Source: a virus
Strand: one strand, 5' to 3'
IMG/VR virus record: IMGVR_UViG_3300025327_000717
Coordinates: 1-64,000 of that record
DNA length: 64,000 nt
Shown here: piece by piece, positions 8,348-16,661 of the stretch
Layout: every line of letters begins with the position of its first letter
How positions within the stretch are numbered: the first letter of the stretch is position 1
Position numbers and translations under genes: made by a program
Notes under the pieces: generated by a model
Databases searched by the model: none
What the model saw: only the letters and a program-made list of their open reading frames with translations
Told to the model about the DNA's origin: nothing

Positions 8348-8988
8348 GCCGATCCGCCCTCTGGATTCGGATAGTAGTGATGGACCACCTGCTCGACGAA
8401 GAAGAACCTCACGCCGCCAGCGATCATCCGCGTCCAGAGGTCGCCATCCTCTGGCATCCCTCGCTGCAAGCACTCCAGATCATATCGATAGCCAAGCGAA
8501 CGCTTCCAGATAGCGGCTCCATCACAGAAGGCCCCGAAGCCAGGTGGCCAGCGACCGTAGTGCTGGATGCGCCCGCCGCTCTTGAACGCGATGGACTTGC
8601 CATAGGCGAAGTCGACATCGTTCCACTCAAGACCCCTGACGAGCACCTCGACATGATCCGGCGTGAACTCATCGTCATCATCGAGTCCGCCGACGTAGTC
8701 CCCGGTAGCATGATCGTGGCCCCAGTTCCGAGCCTCGAGCCCGATGACACCCCAACGCACATGCGGGTCATCAGGGAGCGGCTGCTTAGGGAGGTTCCAG
8801 TAGTGGACCCTGGCGTCGTCTTCCGCGATGGCAAGCACGCCCTCCGTCGTCTCGTCATCGGTCCCGTCACCAACGACGAGGACCTCGAGCTCATGCTGTG
8901 TCTTCTGACGAAGGACAGAAGGAAGAGCGCGCTCAAGCAGTAGCCTGGGACGATGGTGCGTCGGGATGATGATGCTGACCCTAGCCAC
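8344..8988 (-). CDS. GT2-type glycosyltransferase
   Basis: A 214-residue protein starting MARVSIIIPTHHRPRLLLER, the classic GT2 N-terminus. VVGDGTDDET is the first nucleotide-binding Asp region, GGLDDDDEFTPDHVE the D-x-D metal site near residue 108, and MPEDGDLWTRM the catalytic ED near residue 185. Unambiguous GT-A family 2 enzyme. It sits between an epimerase and a membrane peptide in one coupled operon. Confidence 0.88.
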   Translation of the reverse strand: MARVSIIIPTHHRPRLLLERALPSVLRQKTQHELEVLVVGDGTDDETTEGVLAIAEDDARVHYWNLPKQPLPDDPHVRWGVIGLEARNWGHDHATGDYVGGLDDDDEFTPDHVEVLVRGLEWNDVDFAYGKSIAFKSGGRIQHYGRWPPGFGAFCDGAAIWKRSLGYRYDLECLQRGMPEDGDLWTRMIAGGVRFFFVEQVVHHYYPNPEGGSA

Positions 8989-9904
8989 GCAGCATCCTCG
9001 CCAGTCCCTCCTCGAGAGATATCTTCGGCTCGTAGTACGTCTTCATCAGCGTCGGGTCGCAATAACGTTGCATGACCCCGAACGGCTTGTCGGCAAGATT
9101 GACTATCTTGGGCTCGTAATCGACGATCGATGCCACCCGTAAGGCAAGTTCGTTGAAACTGACAGGCTCTCCGCACCCGATGTTCATGGCTACATAGCCG
9201 TCGATGCCGTTCTTGACCCGAGCGATGGTGGCCCCCACGACATCGTCGACATGGATGAAGTCACGTGTCTGTGTCCCCGGGCCCCAGACTATGAGTGGGT
9301 CCTCGCGCGCGCGCGCGCGAGCGACTATGGAAGGCACCGGATACTCAGGCGACTGGTCCTCACCATACCCGCTGAACGGACGGATACAGAGCGTCCTCAC
9401 GCCATACTTCGCGGCCTTCCAGGCGAGATATTCGCCAACGACCTTCGTGAAGCCATACATCTCATCAGCGCCAACCCAGAACTGTCCGTTCTTGGGGCTG
9501 AAGTCGGCTTCTTGGAGCGGCGCAGTACCCGCATCCTTCTGAAGAGACGTCGGGTAGACCGCTGACGAACTGGGGTAGACGATGACCCTCGGCTTGGCCT
9601 TAGCGGCCCAACGGAAGAGAGCCGCATCCAATCTTAGGGAGTCAGCGTTGAAAAGCGGGTCGCCCTCGATCTTCTCCCTGCCTCCGACGGGCGCTGCGAA
9701 GTGATAGACGATGTCATACCTCGGATGACCTGATCGCCCGAGAAAAGAGGCAGCATCATCCACCTGCAAACCAGGGCCATGGTCCCATCTGGCATATGGG
9801 CTGGACATGTCGTCCACCGCAGTCACACGATGGTCAAGATAGAGATGATGCTTGGCGAAGTGTCGCCCGAGAAATCCGGCGCCCCCGAGTACCAAGATGT
9901 TCAT
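8981..9904 (-). CDS. NAD-dependent nucleotide-sugar epimerase/dehydratase (extended SDR)
   Basis: 307 residues. MNILVLGGAGFLGRHFAKHH carries the extended-SDR Rossmann motif GxxGxxG, VYHFAA is the substrate-loop region, and YPSSSAVYP and YGFTKVVGE hold the catalytic Ser/Thr and Y-x-x-x-K. IRPFSGYGEDQSPEYPVPS is the C-terminal sugar-binding segment. Similar to UDP-glucose 4-epimerase and GDP-mannose dehydratase relatives. It would supply a modified NDP-sugar for the neighbouring glycosyltransferases. The stretch at 9305-9318 is (CG)7 and encodes ARARAR. Confidence 0.87.
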   Translation of the reverse strand: MNILVLGGAGFLGRHFAKHHLYLDHRVTAVDDMSSPYARWDHGPGLQVDDAASFLGRSGHPRYDIVYHFAAPVGGREKIEGDPLFNADSLRLDAALFRWAAKAKPRVIVYPSSSAVYPTSLQKDAGTAPLQEADFSPKNGQFWVGADEMYGFTKVVGEYLAWKAAKYGVRTLCIRPFSGYGEDQSPEYPVPSIVARARAREDPLIVWGPGTQTRDFIHVDDVVGATIARVKNGIDGYVAMNIGCGEPVSFNELALRVASIVDYEPKIVNLADKPFGVMQRYCDPTLMKTYYEPKISLEEGLARMLRG

Positions 9905-10389
9905 AGCCCACCCTGCATGGCCCGTCTTCCAAACCTAGCCGTAGCTGCCCCGCGAGCGGCTCCAGAGTCATGACGACCATGGCACGGGCGACATAGGGCC
10001 ACCCAGTCACTGGGGTCACGTCGATACTCATGGCTCAGGTTGGCCCAATCCAACTTGCCCCGCTCGCCACATCCGACGCAGGTCTCAGGCTTAGTGCGTA
10101 CAGATGCTATCCAGAGATGGAGAGTGCGATAACCCACGGCGCCACCACGCCAGTGCGAGGATGCCTCGCCCTTCATCTCTACCCTCCCGGGCAAGAACCA
10201 GCCAGTGTTGACGACTCGCTTGGTGTAGTGACCGCGTTTCACCCCGATGTTCGAGTAGAGCGCTCGACACCGCTGACTACAATAACGTCCTCTACCTGCG
10301 GCGATACGCCCCTCAGTCACCCTGAACTTCTCGCCGCATAGACAAATCACTTCGACCTTCGGGACGCGCTCTCCCCAATAGCCCCTCAC
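9901..10389 (-). CDS. HNH-type endonuclease with N-terminal zinc finger
   Basis: 162 residues, GTG start overlapping the preceding methyltransferase stop as GTGA. Residues 14-45 (CLCGEKFRVTEG... RYCSQRC) are a C-x-C...C-x3-C treble-clef finger seen in phage homing endonucleases. The C-terminal part has C-x2-C (CVGCG), then LDWANLSHEYRRDPSDWVALCRPCH, an HNH-like core whose metal residues I place at H-x-Y and C-x2-C-H. Probably a freestanding homing-type nuclease lodged in the sugar cluster. The N-terminal finger resembles the end of the gene at 50040-50447. Confidence 0.72.
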   Translation of the reverse strand: MRGYWGERVPKVEVICLCGEKFRVTEGRIAAGRGRYCSQRCRALYSNIGVKRGHYTKRVVNTGWFLPGRVEMKGEASSHWRGGAVGYRTLHLWIASVRTKPETCVGCGERGKLDWANLSHEYRRDPSDWVALCRPCHGRHDSGAARGAATARFGRRAMQGGL

Positions 10390-10976
10390 TCCCGCTCCCC
10401 CCAGCCGATGACCATCTCATAACCCATCGGAAAGTTCCAAGCCTCTCCGAGCCTGTGCCCACCCATCGAGAACCATGCCTCGAAGTCTTCCGGATAGTAG
10501 GCCCAGATGTGCCCTTCTTCCGGGTCCCAGCCATCCCGCACGAGTGGATGACCGATGATCACAAACTTCGCCAGCGGCATCCATGCCTTCACGAGTCCCA
10601 CGGGGTCATGGATGTGTTCGAGGAACTCGCAGAGGACGAGGATGTCGCACTCGGCAGGCTCGATGTCCTCGATCTTCGCCTCTATCACCGCCATCTTCGG
10701 ATAGCGTTCCCGGGTCGCGGCCACGGCAGCAGGGACGACGTCGTAGCCCGTGACGATATGAGCAGGGGTGAACCAACCGCTGATATCACCCGCACTGCAT
10801 CCAGGCTCGATGATCCTAGCTGGCCCCGGGATGCGTGGCAGGAGACCCCTGATGATGTCTCTCGCTTTGTTCACTCGCTCCGTCTGGGTGTCGGCGAAGA
10901 TCGACACGGCCGTCCCGTCGTAACGGAGGTTGTAGGCGATTATCTGTTCTGGGGTCCATCCCTGGATACGCCTCAC
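10386..10976 (-). CDS. Class I SAM-dependent methyltransferase
   Basis: 196 residues from the GTG at 10976, which overlaps the stop of the upstream methyltransferase (GTGA). RIIEPGCSAGDISGWF is SAM motif I, TGYDVV carries the ribose-binding acidic residue, and CDILVLCEFLEHIHDP is motif IV. Similar to Methyltransf_11/23 family members. It may methylate sugars made or attached by the neighbouring enzymes. Acceptor unknown. Confidence 0.78.
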   Translation of the reverse strand: MRRIQGWTPEQIIAYNLRYDGTAVSIFADTQTERVNKARDIIRGLLPRIPGPARIIEPGCSAGDISGWFTPAHIVTGYDVVPAAVAATRERYPKMAVIEAKIEDIEPAECDILVLCEFLEHIHDPVGLVKAWMPLAKFVIIGHPLVRDGWDPEEGHIWAYYPEDFEAWFSMGGHRLGEAWNFPMGYEMVIGWGERE

Positions 10977-11557
10977 CGACAGACCCAGATCTGGAAGTCG
11001 TACTCGAGATGTAGGAAAGCTAGTCCGGTCTTCTGGATCGGTTCCCAACCTGCCTCGACGAGCATCTTCATGTACCCATCGCTATCGAACATCCAGAGGT
11101 GCTCAGGGTTCGTATCGACTTGTCCGACCCGCATCTCTGGCGACGAGGCTATCAACCTGCCCGCCTTCAAGCGAGCTAGCTTGAGGACATCATCTGGATA
11201 TTCGAGGTGTTCGAGGATCTCTGTGAGGACGACGACATCGAAGTATTCTTCGCGGTCGAGCGCCTCTTGGAGGCTCTCGCACCGGATATCGATACCGATC
11301 TCGCCCGCCATCTCCTGGAGCGAGAAGATGTTAGGGGTGCTGACATCAGAGAGCACGAGCCTAGGGATGGGCTGGATGGTCTCGGCAAGACAGACGATGC
11401 TGCCATCGCCACAAGCCGGATCGATGAGTGAGTCAGGCTTGAGCCAGGCGATGAGGCCGGCAGTGACGTTTGTCCTGGCGATGTGATCGCACCAGGCGCT
11501 GTTGTGGCGCTCGACCTGATAGTCGAAGCCGGGGGAGTTTCCGGTCCGCTGCCTCAC
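10973..11557 (-). CDS. Class I SAM-dependent methyltransferase
   Basis: 194 residues. The GTG at 11557 overlaps the upstream stop as GTGA and is preferred to the earlier in-frame ATG at 11611, which would overlap by 58 bp. SLIDPACGDGSIVCL is SAM motif I, LVLSDVS motif II and FDVVVLTEILEHLEYPDD motif IV. It shares the LEH-type motif IV layout with the next gene, so the pair may be paralogues. Ubiquinone-methyltransferase-like fold; probable sugar or small-molecule methylation. Confidence 0.78.
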   Translation of the reverse strand: MRQRTGNSPGFDYQVERHNSAWCDHIARTNVTAGLIAWLKPDSLIDPACGDGSIVCLAETIQPIPRLVLSDVSTPNIFSLQEMAGEIGIDIRCESLQEALDREEYFDVVVLTEILEHLEYPDDVLKLARLKAGRLIASSPEMRVGQVDTNPEHLWMFDSDGYMKMLVEAGWEPIQKTGLAFLHLEYDFQIWVCR

Positions 11558-12222
11558 AGGACAGCCCTGATCGTCTCGATGTCCATGGCTGCTCTCCCAG
11601 ATGAGACCCACTCGTTGAAGACTCGGCTGTCATGCAGGTACATCGAGTGCGCGTTCACACGTGCGTAGCCCTCATCCATCTCGGCCGTACCGGCAATCGG
11701 ATGGCAGTGCTCGATGACGACATCCGGTAAGTAGAAGTACCGATCGACGCCCTGCGCGAGGACTCGCCACGCATCGTCGAGATAGAGATGCTTAGCGCCC
11801 GGCAGGCTCATCCACCCGAGGGTCCTGACGATGCCGCTGCTGATGAAGACCTGTGAAGGGATGTCGTGACGGATGCGATCATCGCCATAAGCGAAACCTG
11901 GCGTCTCGAGCGCCTTCGTGATGGCCGCATCCCAGGCCTGTGTCCGGAAGCGATGGTCATCACCGACGAAGCCGACGATGTCGTGAAGCTGTGAGTACTC
12001 TGCGGACGCGACGTTGAGCGGGGGCCCCATCCCGCCACCCTCATGCTTGTATGTCGCGACAGGGACTTGTTGCTTCACGTATCCGATGAACGTGTCGTCG
12101 TCGGCATCGACGACGAAGACCATCTTCGTGTCATCCAGCGATCTCGTCGCCTCGAAGGCGTCATACGCCTCTCGTGCCTTGATGGGTCGCCCCCTGGAAG
12201 GGCAGATGACGATCATCGACAT
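11554..12222 (-). CDS. GT-A glycosyltransferase-like protein
   Basis: Starting at ATG 12222 (MSMIVICPSRGRP; a GTG at 12240 is an alternative) this gives 222 residues. VICPSRGRP, VFVVDADDDTFIGY, ADDHRFR-like FVGDDHRFRTQAWD and LYLDDAWRVLAQG follow the layout of phage GT-A proteins, although the D-x-D is not canonical. No ribosome site is visible. The upstream 14-bp GTGTCACAATCGTG lies across the alternative GTG, so the site may be a regulatory operator and the mRNA may have little or no leader. It is the first gene of the sugar operon after the terminator at 12245-12285. Confidence 0.68.
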   Translation of the reverse strand: MSMIVICPSRGRPIKAREAYDAFEATRSLDDTKMVFVVDADDDTFIGYVKQQVPVATYKHEGGGMGPPLNVASAEYSQLHDIVGFVGDDHRFRTQAWDAAITKALETPGFAYGDDRIRHDIPSQVFISSGIVRTLGWMSLPGAKHLYLDDAWRVLAQGVDRYFYLPDVVIEHCHPIAGTAEMDEGYARVNAHSMYLHDSRVFNEWVSSGRAAMDIETIRAVL

Positions 12223-12226
12223 GATG

Positions 12227-12240
12227 CACGATTGTGACAC
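12227..12240 (-). promoter_or_regulatory. Dispersed operator copy (GTGTCACAATCGTG)
   Basis: Read on the minus strand this is GTGTCACAATCGTG, one mismatch from the GTGTCACCATCGTG sites at 18.58, 44.73 and 45.95 kb. It lies immediately upstream of the ATG of the first sugar-cluster gene. Likely binding site of the same regulator. No convincing -10 hexamer is visible here, so the promoter itself is uncertain. Confidence 0.5.
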
Positions 12241-12244
12241 AAAG

Positions 12245-12285
12245 AAACGTCCCCGTGGAGGGGCTGAGGCTCCACGAGGACGTTT
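12245..12285 (-). terminator. Rho-independent terminator of the portal/capsid transcript
   Basis: AAACGTCCCCGTGGAG at 12245-12260 pairs with CTCCACGAGGACGTTT at 12270-12285 (16 positions, one mismatch, 9-nt loop). On the minus strand the stem is followed by TTTCTTTG, a fair T-tract. Placed between the structural gene ending at 12547 and the sugar operon, it should separate the two transcripts. Confidence 0.78.
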
Positions 12286-12546
12286 GATGTTGTGCGACCG
12301 GGACGTGTCTCCGGGGTATCAACTCCCAGCCCGTCCGGACATGCTCGTCAGCTACCCGCTAGTCTCGGGTACGAGGGAGTCGGTGGTGCCTGATGGGGCC
12401 CCACGCCCTCGATGGTCTGAGCAGTCAGTTCTGCTTCGGCCGCACCAAGAGTCTACTCCACCCATGTTCGCATCACGGCCGCAGCGCGCCTTGCCTCGGA
12501 GGCAGTGGTCCTACCTTACAAGGCAAGAGTTAGTGTTTTGCTACCC
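12286..12546. other. 261-bp intergenic region, no gene found
   Basis: No convincing open frame with a ribosome site. It holds small inverted repeats (TACCCG/CGGGTA near 12353-12371; CTTGCC at 12490-12495 with GGCAAG at 12532-12537). It may be a structured 3' untranslated region of the virion-protein transcript. I looked for a tRNA and did not find one. Confidence 0.4.
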
Positions 12547-13035
12547 TTAGGTCTCATCGAACGAGTAGCTGACGGTCTCCTGCCCCCAGTTGCCCGGGTT
12601 GGCATCGGCATCCACGACGAGCTGGAACACGAGGTAGCGGGTCGTGGCATCGGTAGCCGAGTACGACGAAGCATCCCATGCCAGCTTGTTGCCCGAGGTG
12701 TAGTTAGCGAACGTCGTGGTCGCGACGGAGGAGGTCGTGGCCACAGGCGTGACGCCTGTGATCTGGTTGGCGCCGACCATGAGGGTCGTCGATGAGCCGA
12801 CCGCGCCATCACCCCAGACCAGGAAGTTCGTGACGCCGTTGTCGGGTGCGGTGCTGAGCTTGAGCTTGAGCCACTTGTCATAGCTCTTGGTGCCGACGCT
12901 GATCGGGTTCGCCTGCCTGTTGGCAAGCGAGTTCGTGGCGTTGTCGGCACTGATCATGTCGATACCGGTGACCGTCGCTGATTCGGTCCCGGCGTTGGTT
13001 CCCGTGTACACACGGAGCGTGAGTGTCGCGACCAT
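12547..13035 (-). CDS. Probable virion (head decoration-like) protein
   Basis: 162 residues, rich in Thr, Ser, Asn and small hydrophobics (TLTLRVYTGTNAGTESATVT) with beta-strand character, typical of phage head decoration or Ig-like virion proteins. It follows the portal gene in the same transcript with a GGAG ribosome site and is the last gene before a strong terminator. The position next to the portal supports a capsid role; no exact family was recognised. The major capsid protein itself is not in this window. Confidence 0.55.
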   Translation of the reverse strand: MVATLTLRVYTGTNAGTESATVTGIDMISADNATNSLANRQANPISVGTKSYDKWLKLKLSTAPDNGVTNFLVWGDGAVGSSTTLMVGANQITGVTPVATTSSVATTTFANYTSGNKLAWDASSYSATDATTRYLVFQLVVDADANPGNWGQETVSYSFDET

Positions 13036-13041
13036 CTCTGG

Positions 13042-14454
13042 TTACTCCATCATGTCGCCCGCGTCATCCTCGAGGAGGGGGTCGCTCATCCATCCTGAGG
13101 ACGAGCTTCCACTCGGGAGCGCCGGCTTGCTGGCCTTCGACTCGAGGACCTCTCGAGCGGTCGGTACTTCACCCTCCATGAGCAGGACGGGTCCAGAAGG
13201 ACCCATCGCCAGGAGGGACGAGCCGAGCGTCCCACCAAGGGGCGGTCGGCCATCCTCACGCCGCGCTTCGTCGACGACCATCCAGGACATCCCTGCAAGC
13301 GCGTAACGGTTACGTTGGGCACGAGTGATCGATTCCTTCAGGTTCAGTGCTGCGAACTTGAAGATGAGGTTGTTGCGAGCACCACCGAAGGACTTGTCAT
13401 GGACGACGCCCTTCGTGACGTAGCGAGCCGTGAGATCGAGGAGCGGACGCAGGCCCCGGTCCTCGGTGTTCGCGTTGGTGACAGAGGCCGTAGCGCGGTT
13501 GGTATCGAGCGGGATACCGAGGTCCTGGAGTGACATCCCGAAGACCGCTGCCGTCTTGCGCGCGAGGTACATCTGGAACTCCAGGAACTGCATCTCCCGG
13601 TTGCCCATCCGGAAGGGCACGAACTTGCTGCCTTTCGTGCCGCCCAGGAAAGCCATGGCTCCCCTGCCGGCCACTTCGGCATCCCAATACCGTTTGAAGT
13701 CTTCGACCTGGTCGGGGCGCACCTGCTCGCCAAGATCGAGGATGCCGTCCGGAGCCGGTGACTTCATCTGGCGCACGTTGTAGCTCTGGCCCGTGAGTTC
13801 GGCATCCACGACGATGCGCAACGTCTCGAGCGGGGCCAATCCGACCACCCGATAGCTCATCGGGTTGGCACGCATGTAGATGAAGTCTTCGTTCTTGAAC
13901 TGGGCTCGTTCCTGGTAGTCGGGATACCAGAAGTAGCGTGGCTCTTCGGGGTCGCCATCCCAGTACTTGTTGACACGCATCGTCGATCCGTCAACGACAT
14001 GGAGATAAGCGATGTCACCTCGGAGGGTACGTTCCTTCTCGATCGACCCGGCATCGATGACGAGGGTGTCCTCGATGACCTGCTGGATGAAGGTCGTCCA
14101 CATCTCGTCGACCGGGTTGGGTTCTTTTAGGAGCCACGTGATCTCCTCGGCAGCCGAGCGACTCCATGGCTTCTTGTGGTCCTCGGCGTCGATGATCCAC
14201 TCGGCCTGGGCGACCTGGTCGCGACGGATGTTGAGGGCCGCGCGCACCCACTCCCCATGTTCGGCCCAGTGGCGGAAGAGCTTTGCGTTGGGCAGCCCGA
14301 CACGTCCACGGTCCTGCGTCGTGAGCGTCGCTGTCGGTGCGTTGGGGACGCGCTTGGGGCTCGTCACCATGGCGTTCTGGATGGCGGTACCGACTCCACG
14401 CAATCGCATGCGCATCTCGGCGCCCGATTGATCGCGCGCGAAGAGGGTCATCAT
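13042..14454 (-). CDS. Phage portal protein
   Basis: 470 residues. The sequence follows the HK97-type portal family (Phage_portal): an N-terminal wing (RVPNAPTATLTTQDRG), VRAALNIRRDQVAQAEWII, WTTFIQQVIEDTLVIDAG, the stem region IYMRANPMSYRVVGLAPLE, FLGGTKGSKFVPF, and AAVFGMSLQDLGIPLDTNRA. Forms the dodecameric ring at the head-tail vertex through which DNA enters and leaves. Directly downstream of the large terminase with a 63-aa gene between them, as is common. The C-terminal tail is Ser- and Asp-rich. Confidence 0.92.
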   Translation of the reverse strand: MMTLFARDQSGAEMRMRLRGVGTAIQNAMVTSPKRVPNAPTATLTTQDRGRVGLPNAKLFRHWAEHGEWVRAALNIRRDQVAQAEWIIDAEDHKKPWSRSAAEEITWLLKEPNPVDEMWTTFIQQVIEDTLVIDAGSIEKERTLRGDIAYLHVVDGSTMRVNKYWDGDPEEPRYFWYPDYQERAQFKNEDFIYMRANPMSYRVVGLAPLETLRIVVDAELTGQSYNVRQMKSPAPDGILDLGEQVRPDQVEDFKRYWDAEVAGRGAMAFLGGTKGSKFVPFRMGNREMQFLEFQMYLARKTAAVFGMSLQDLGIPLDTNRATASVTNANTEDRGLRPLLDLTARYVTKGVVHDKSFGGARNNLIFKFAALNLKESITRAQRNRYALAGMSWMVVDEARREDGRPPLGGTLGSSLLAMGPSGPVLLMEGEVPTAREVLESKASKPALPSGSSSSGWMSDPLLEDDAGDMME

Positions 14455-14642
14455 CTGGAGGCCTCGAAGTGGGACCGCAGGAGCTCCTGCTGAGCCTTGT
14501 ACATGTGCTCATCGAGAAGCCGCTTCTCGGCGGCTTTGATGGCCTCTTCGTACGTCATCTTGTAGGTGTCGAGGCCGATCACCATGACCTCGACATGGTC
14601 GGGCACGGTGCGCCAGCCATCCCGGAACTCGATGTCCTTCAT
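14451..14642 (-). CDS. Small hypothetical protein between terminase and portal
   Basis: 63 residues (MKDIEFRDGWRTVPDHVEVM...). Its ribosome site GGAGGTGA overlaps the terminase stop, and its own stop overlaps the portal start as ATGA, so it is a genuine coupled gene. The C-terminal half is helical and charged (YEEAIKAAEKRLLDEHMYKA). Possibly a packaging or portal-assembly accessory; no family recognised. Confidence 0.7.
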   Translation of the reverse strand: MKDIEFRDGWRTVPDHVEVMVIGLDTYKMTYEEAIKAAEKRLLDEHMYKAQQELLRSHFEASR

Positions 14643-14643
14643 G

Positions 14644-16077
14644 TCACCTCCGCAGTGACCCGAAGACGAACCCACCGCCACCGAAGTCCATGCTGAACCC
14701 GAGGGCATCGACGAGGTCGTCATGGCCCTTCGGGAAGGTCTTGAGCTGGGTCTCGAAGTCAGACTTCTCCAGCGAACGGTGATGGAACACCTTGTGCGCC
14801 TCGTACTTGGCGGCAACAGCCCTGGCTCGCGTCGTCTTGTCAGTGTCAGAGGCCTTCCCTTCGATGGGGATGTGCGGGTAATCCCGCATCACCTCCTGCA
14901 CGAGGGTCGACTGGAACTGCTGGCTCTCTACCACCACCAAGCCGGGATTGAAGGCGTTGTAACCATCACTGATGAACTTCGCATGTCCAGTCTCGCGCCT
15001 ATCCTGATAGTAGGCCCTGACGTAGTAGTTCCCCTGCTGGTCACGCGAGGTGGTCACGCGAGCGGTGTAATCGGCGCGTTCCTTCTCCGAGCTCGCGAGG
15101 TCGACTCCCATGACGGTGGTGTAGGCGCCTTCGGGCAAGGCGTCGTAATACTGGAAGTGGCGTGACTGAAAGACCGAACCCTCCATGAGCCCGCTGATGT
15201 CGTTCTGATACGCGCACATGAAGAGCGGCGTCCCCAGCTCCACCCTCTTCGCGAGCAACGTCTTCCGTGACCAGTGCTCCTCCCAATAGCTCTCGACCTC
15301 ATCATCCTTCCCAGTCGGACGAAGCGCGCTCACGACCTTGCTTCGCCAGCCTCGTCCGCCCTTCTCCACGGGGGTGATGAGTTTCTCGTACAGATCATCC
15401 TCGGCCCAGCGTGTGCCCAGGATGATGACCACGCCATCCGGTGTCAGGCACGGTAGGAGGGTCTGGAAGAACCACTTCTCGACCTTCTCGCGAGCCTCAG
15501 GGGTGAGGGTGTTCTCCTCGTCGAGGATGTCATCGCAGAGGATGATGTCGAAGCGCTTGCTGATGATGGCGCCACCGCAACCAGCGGCGTAGAGCGTGAC
15601 GTCCTTGCTGCCATGCCACTTCGACTGCCTGTGGAGCCACTCCATGTCGCGCCACTTCGAGGGACTGACGCAATCCCCGAAGATCTCACGGTGCTTCTCG
15701 TTGGACTCGAGCGTGAAGCGGATGGCCCTGGAGAAGTCAAGAGCCTGGGTCGCCGTGTTGCTGATGAGGCCGATACGGAGATCAGGGAACATCGACGTCA
15801 GCCATGAGGCTGAGATCGTGTTGCCCCATGTCGTCTTGGCTGCTCCTCGGGGTTCGAGCACGACCGCGTTCTGGCGTGCGTACATGGCCTCGAAGATGAA
15901 CTCGAGCATCTCTCGATGATGCTTCGCCGCCGAGTACCCGAAGACGTACTCCCCGTACGCCGTGACCCCCTCGATACCGTCAGTTGACCGAGCGAGCCCC
16001 CTCAAGGCGAGGGAGAGGACTTGATATGACTGGGCGGGTGTCAGCCCCTGCTTGTCGGGCTGCGTCGGCGAGGTCAC
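14644..16077 (-). CDS. terL: Terminase large subunit (ATPase and nuclease)
   Basis: 477 residues with GTG start and a GGAG site 7 nt upstream. Motifs: an adenine-binding region near residue 55, Walker A-like EPRGAAKTTWG near residue 75, Walker B FDIILCDDILDEENT near residue 175, and coupling motif ILGTRWAEDD near 220. The C-terminal RNase-H nuclease has VMGVDLASSEKERADYT (first Asp), VVVESQQF, and GHDDLVDALGF. It packages DNA into proheads using ATP and cuts concatemers. It overlaps the 3' end of the small subunit gene by 98 bp, longer than usual. Confidence 0.95.
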   Translation of the reverse strand: MTSPTQPDKQGLTPAQSYQVLSLALRGLARSTDGIEGVTAYGEYVFGYSAAKHHREMLEFIFEAMYARQNAVVLEPRGAAKTTWGNTISASWLTSMFPDLRIGLISNTATQALDFSRAIRFTLESNEKHREIFGDCVSPSKWRDMEWLHRQSKWHGSKDVTLYAAGCGGAIISKRFDIILCDDILDEENTLTPEAREKVEKWFFQTLLPCLTPDGVVIILGTRWAEDDLYEKLITPVEKGGRGWRSKVVSALRPTGKDDEVESYWEEHWSRKTLLAKRVELGTPLFMCAYQNDISGLMEGSVFQSRHFQYYDALPEGAYTTVMGVDLASSEKERADYTARVTTSRDQQGNYYVRAYYQDRRETGHAKFISDGYNAFNPGLVVVESQQFQSTLVQEVMRDYPHIPIEGKASDTDKTTRARAVAAKYEAHKVFHHRSLEKSDFETQLKTFPKGHDDLVDALGFSMDFGGGGFVFGSLRR

Positions 16078-16543
16078 GAAGCATCTCCATGGTGAGCTGG
16101 TCGGCGCTCACCTCCATGGAGAGATGCGCTTCGCGACTGCTGACTTGTCCGTTGAGGAGCATGATCTTCTCGAGGATCTTGACGAAGTCACCAGCGGCGA
16201 TCTGCTGTGCTGGGATGAGGACTGGCTCACTAGCGCCCGGTAGGCTGACCCAGCGATCCTTGAGCGAGTCGAGAAAGGTATAGACCGCTTGATTGGCGAC
16301 CATGATGGCGTCGTCTAACGCGCTGGCCAGTTTCGCAGCCCTGTTCTCGACCACGACACGCGACTCGGCTTCCCTCAGCTTCTGCTGGAACTCTTCGCGC
16401 TTCTCCAGCCAACCGTTGCGCTTGGCATAGACGCTCACGGTCGACCATGTGCTGATGCCGTTATCACGGCAGAGTTGTCGCATCGACATCGTGCCATGCA
16501 CGAACTGACGCTCGAGATCCTGATGATCGTACTTCTTGGCCAC
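15980..16543 (-). CDS. terS: Terminase small subunit-like protein
   Basis: 187 residues. The N-terminal 45 form a helix-turn-helix (DLERQFVHGTMSMRQLCRDN, then a stretch starting WSTVSVYAKRNGW), followed by a long helical oligomerisation region. This is the layout of phage small terminases, and the gene directly precedes and overlaps terL. Expected to recognise the packaging site and regulate the large subunit. Identification rests on architecture plus position. Confidence 0.8.
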   Translation of the reverse strand: MAKKYDHQDLERQFVHGTMSMRQLCRDNGISTWSTVSVYAKRNGWLEKREEFQQKLREAESRVVVENRAAKLASALDDAIMVANQAVYTFLDSLKDRWVSLPGASEPVLIPAQQIAAGDFVKILEKIMLLNGQVSSREAHLSMEVSADQLTMEMLRDLADAARQAGADTRPVISSPLPRLEGARSVN

Positions 16544-16560
16544 GATGTCCTCCTAGACAC

Positions 16561-16605
16561 GGAAACGCGCCTCGGTCACTTAGCAGGAAACGAGAGGCGC
16601 GTTCC
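16561..16605. terminator. Strong hairpin upstream of terS
   Basis: GGAAACGCGCCTC at 16561-16573 pairs with GAGGCGCGTTCC at 16594-16605 (one bulged A). The minus-strand stem ends in GTTTCC and has no long T-run. It lies between the ParB-fold gene and terS, so it may attenuate read-through into the packaging genes or process the mRNA. Confidence 0.6.
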
Positions 16606-16661
16606 GTCGGGGCCCCAGTCGGCACTTGATGAGTCGCATCCGACGAGCGACACCACTGAAT

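Noticed and set aside
12286-12546. tRNA gene in the intergenic region
   Set aside because: No T-arm consensus or cloverleaf could be built. I also found no convincing tRNA by eye elsewhere in the window.
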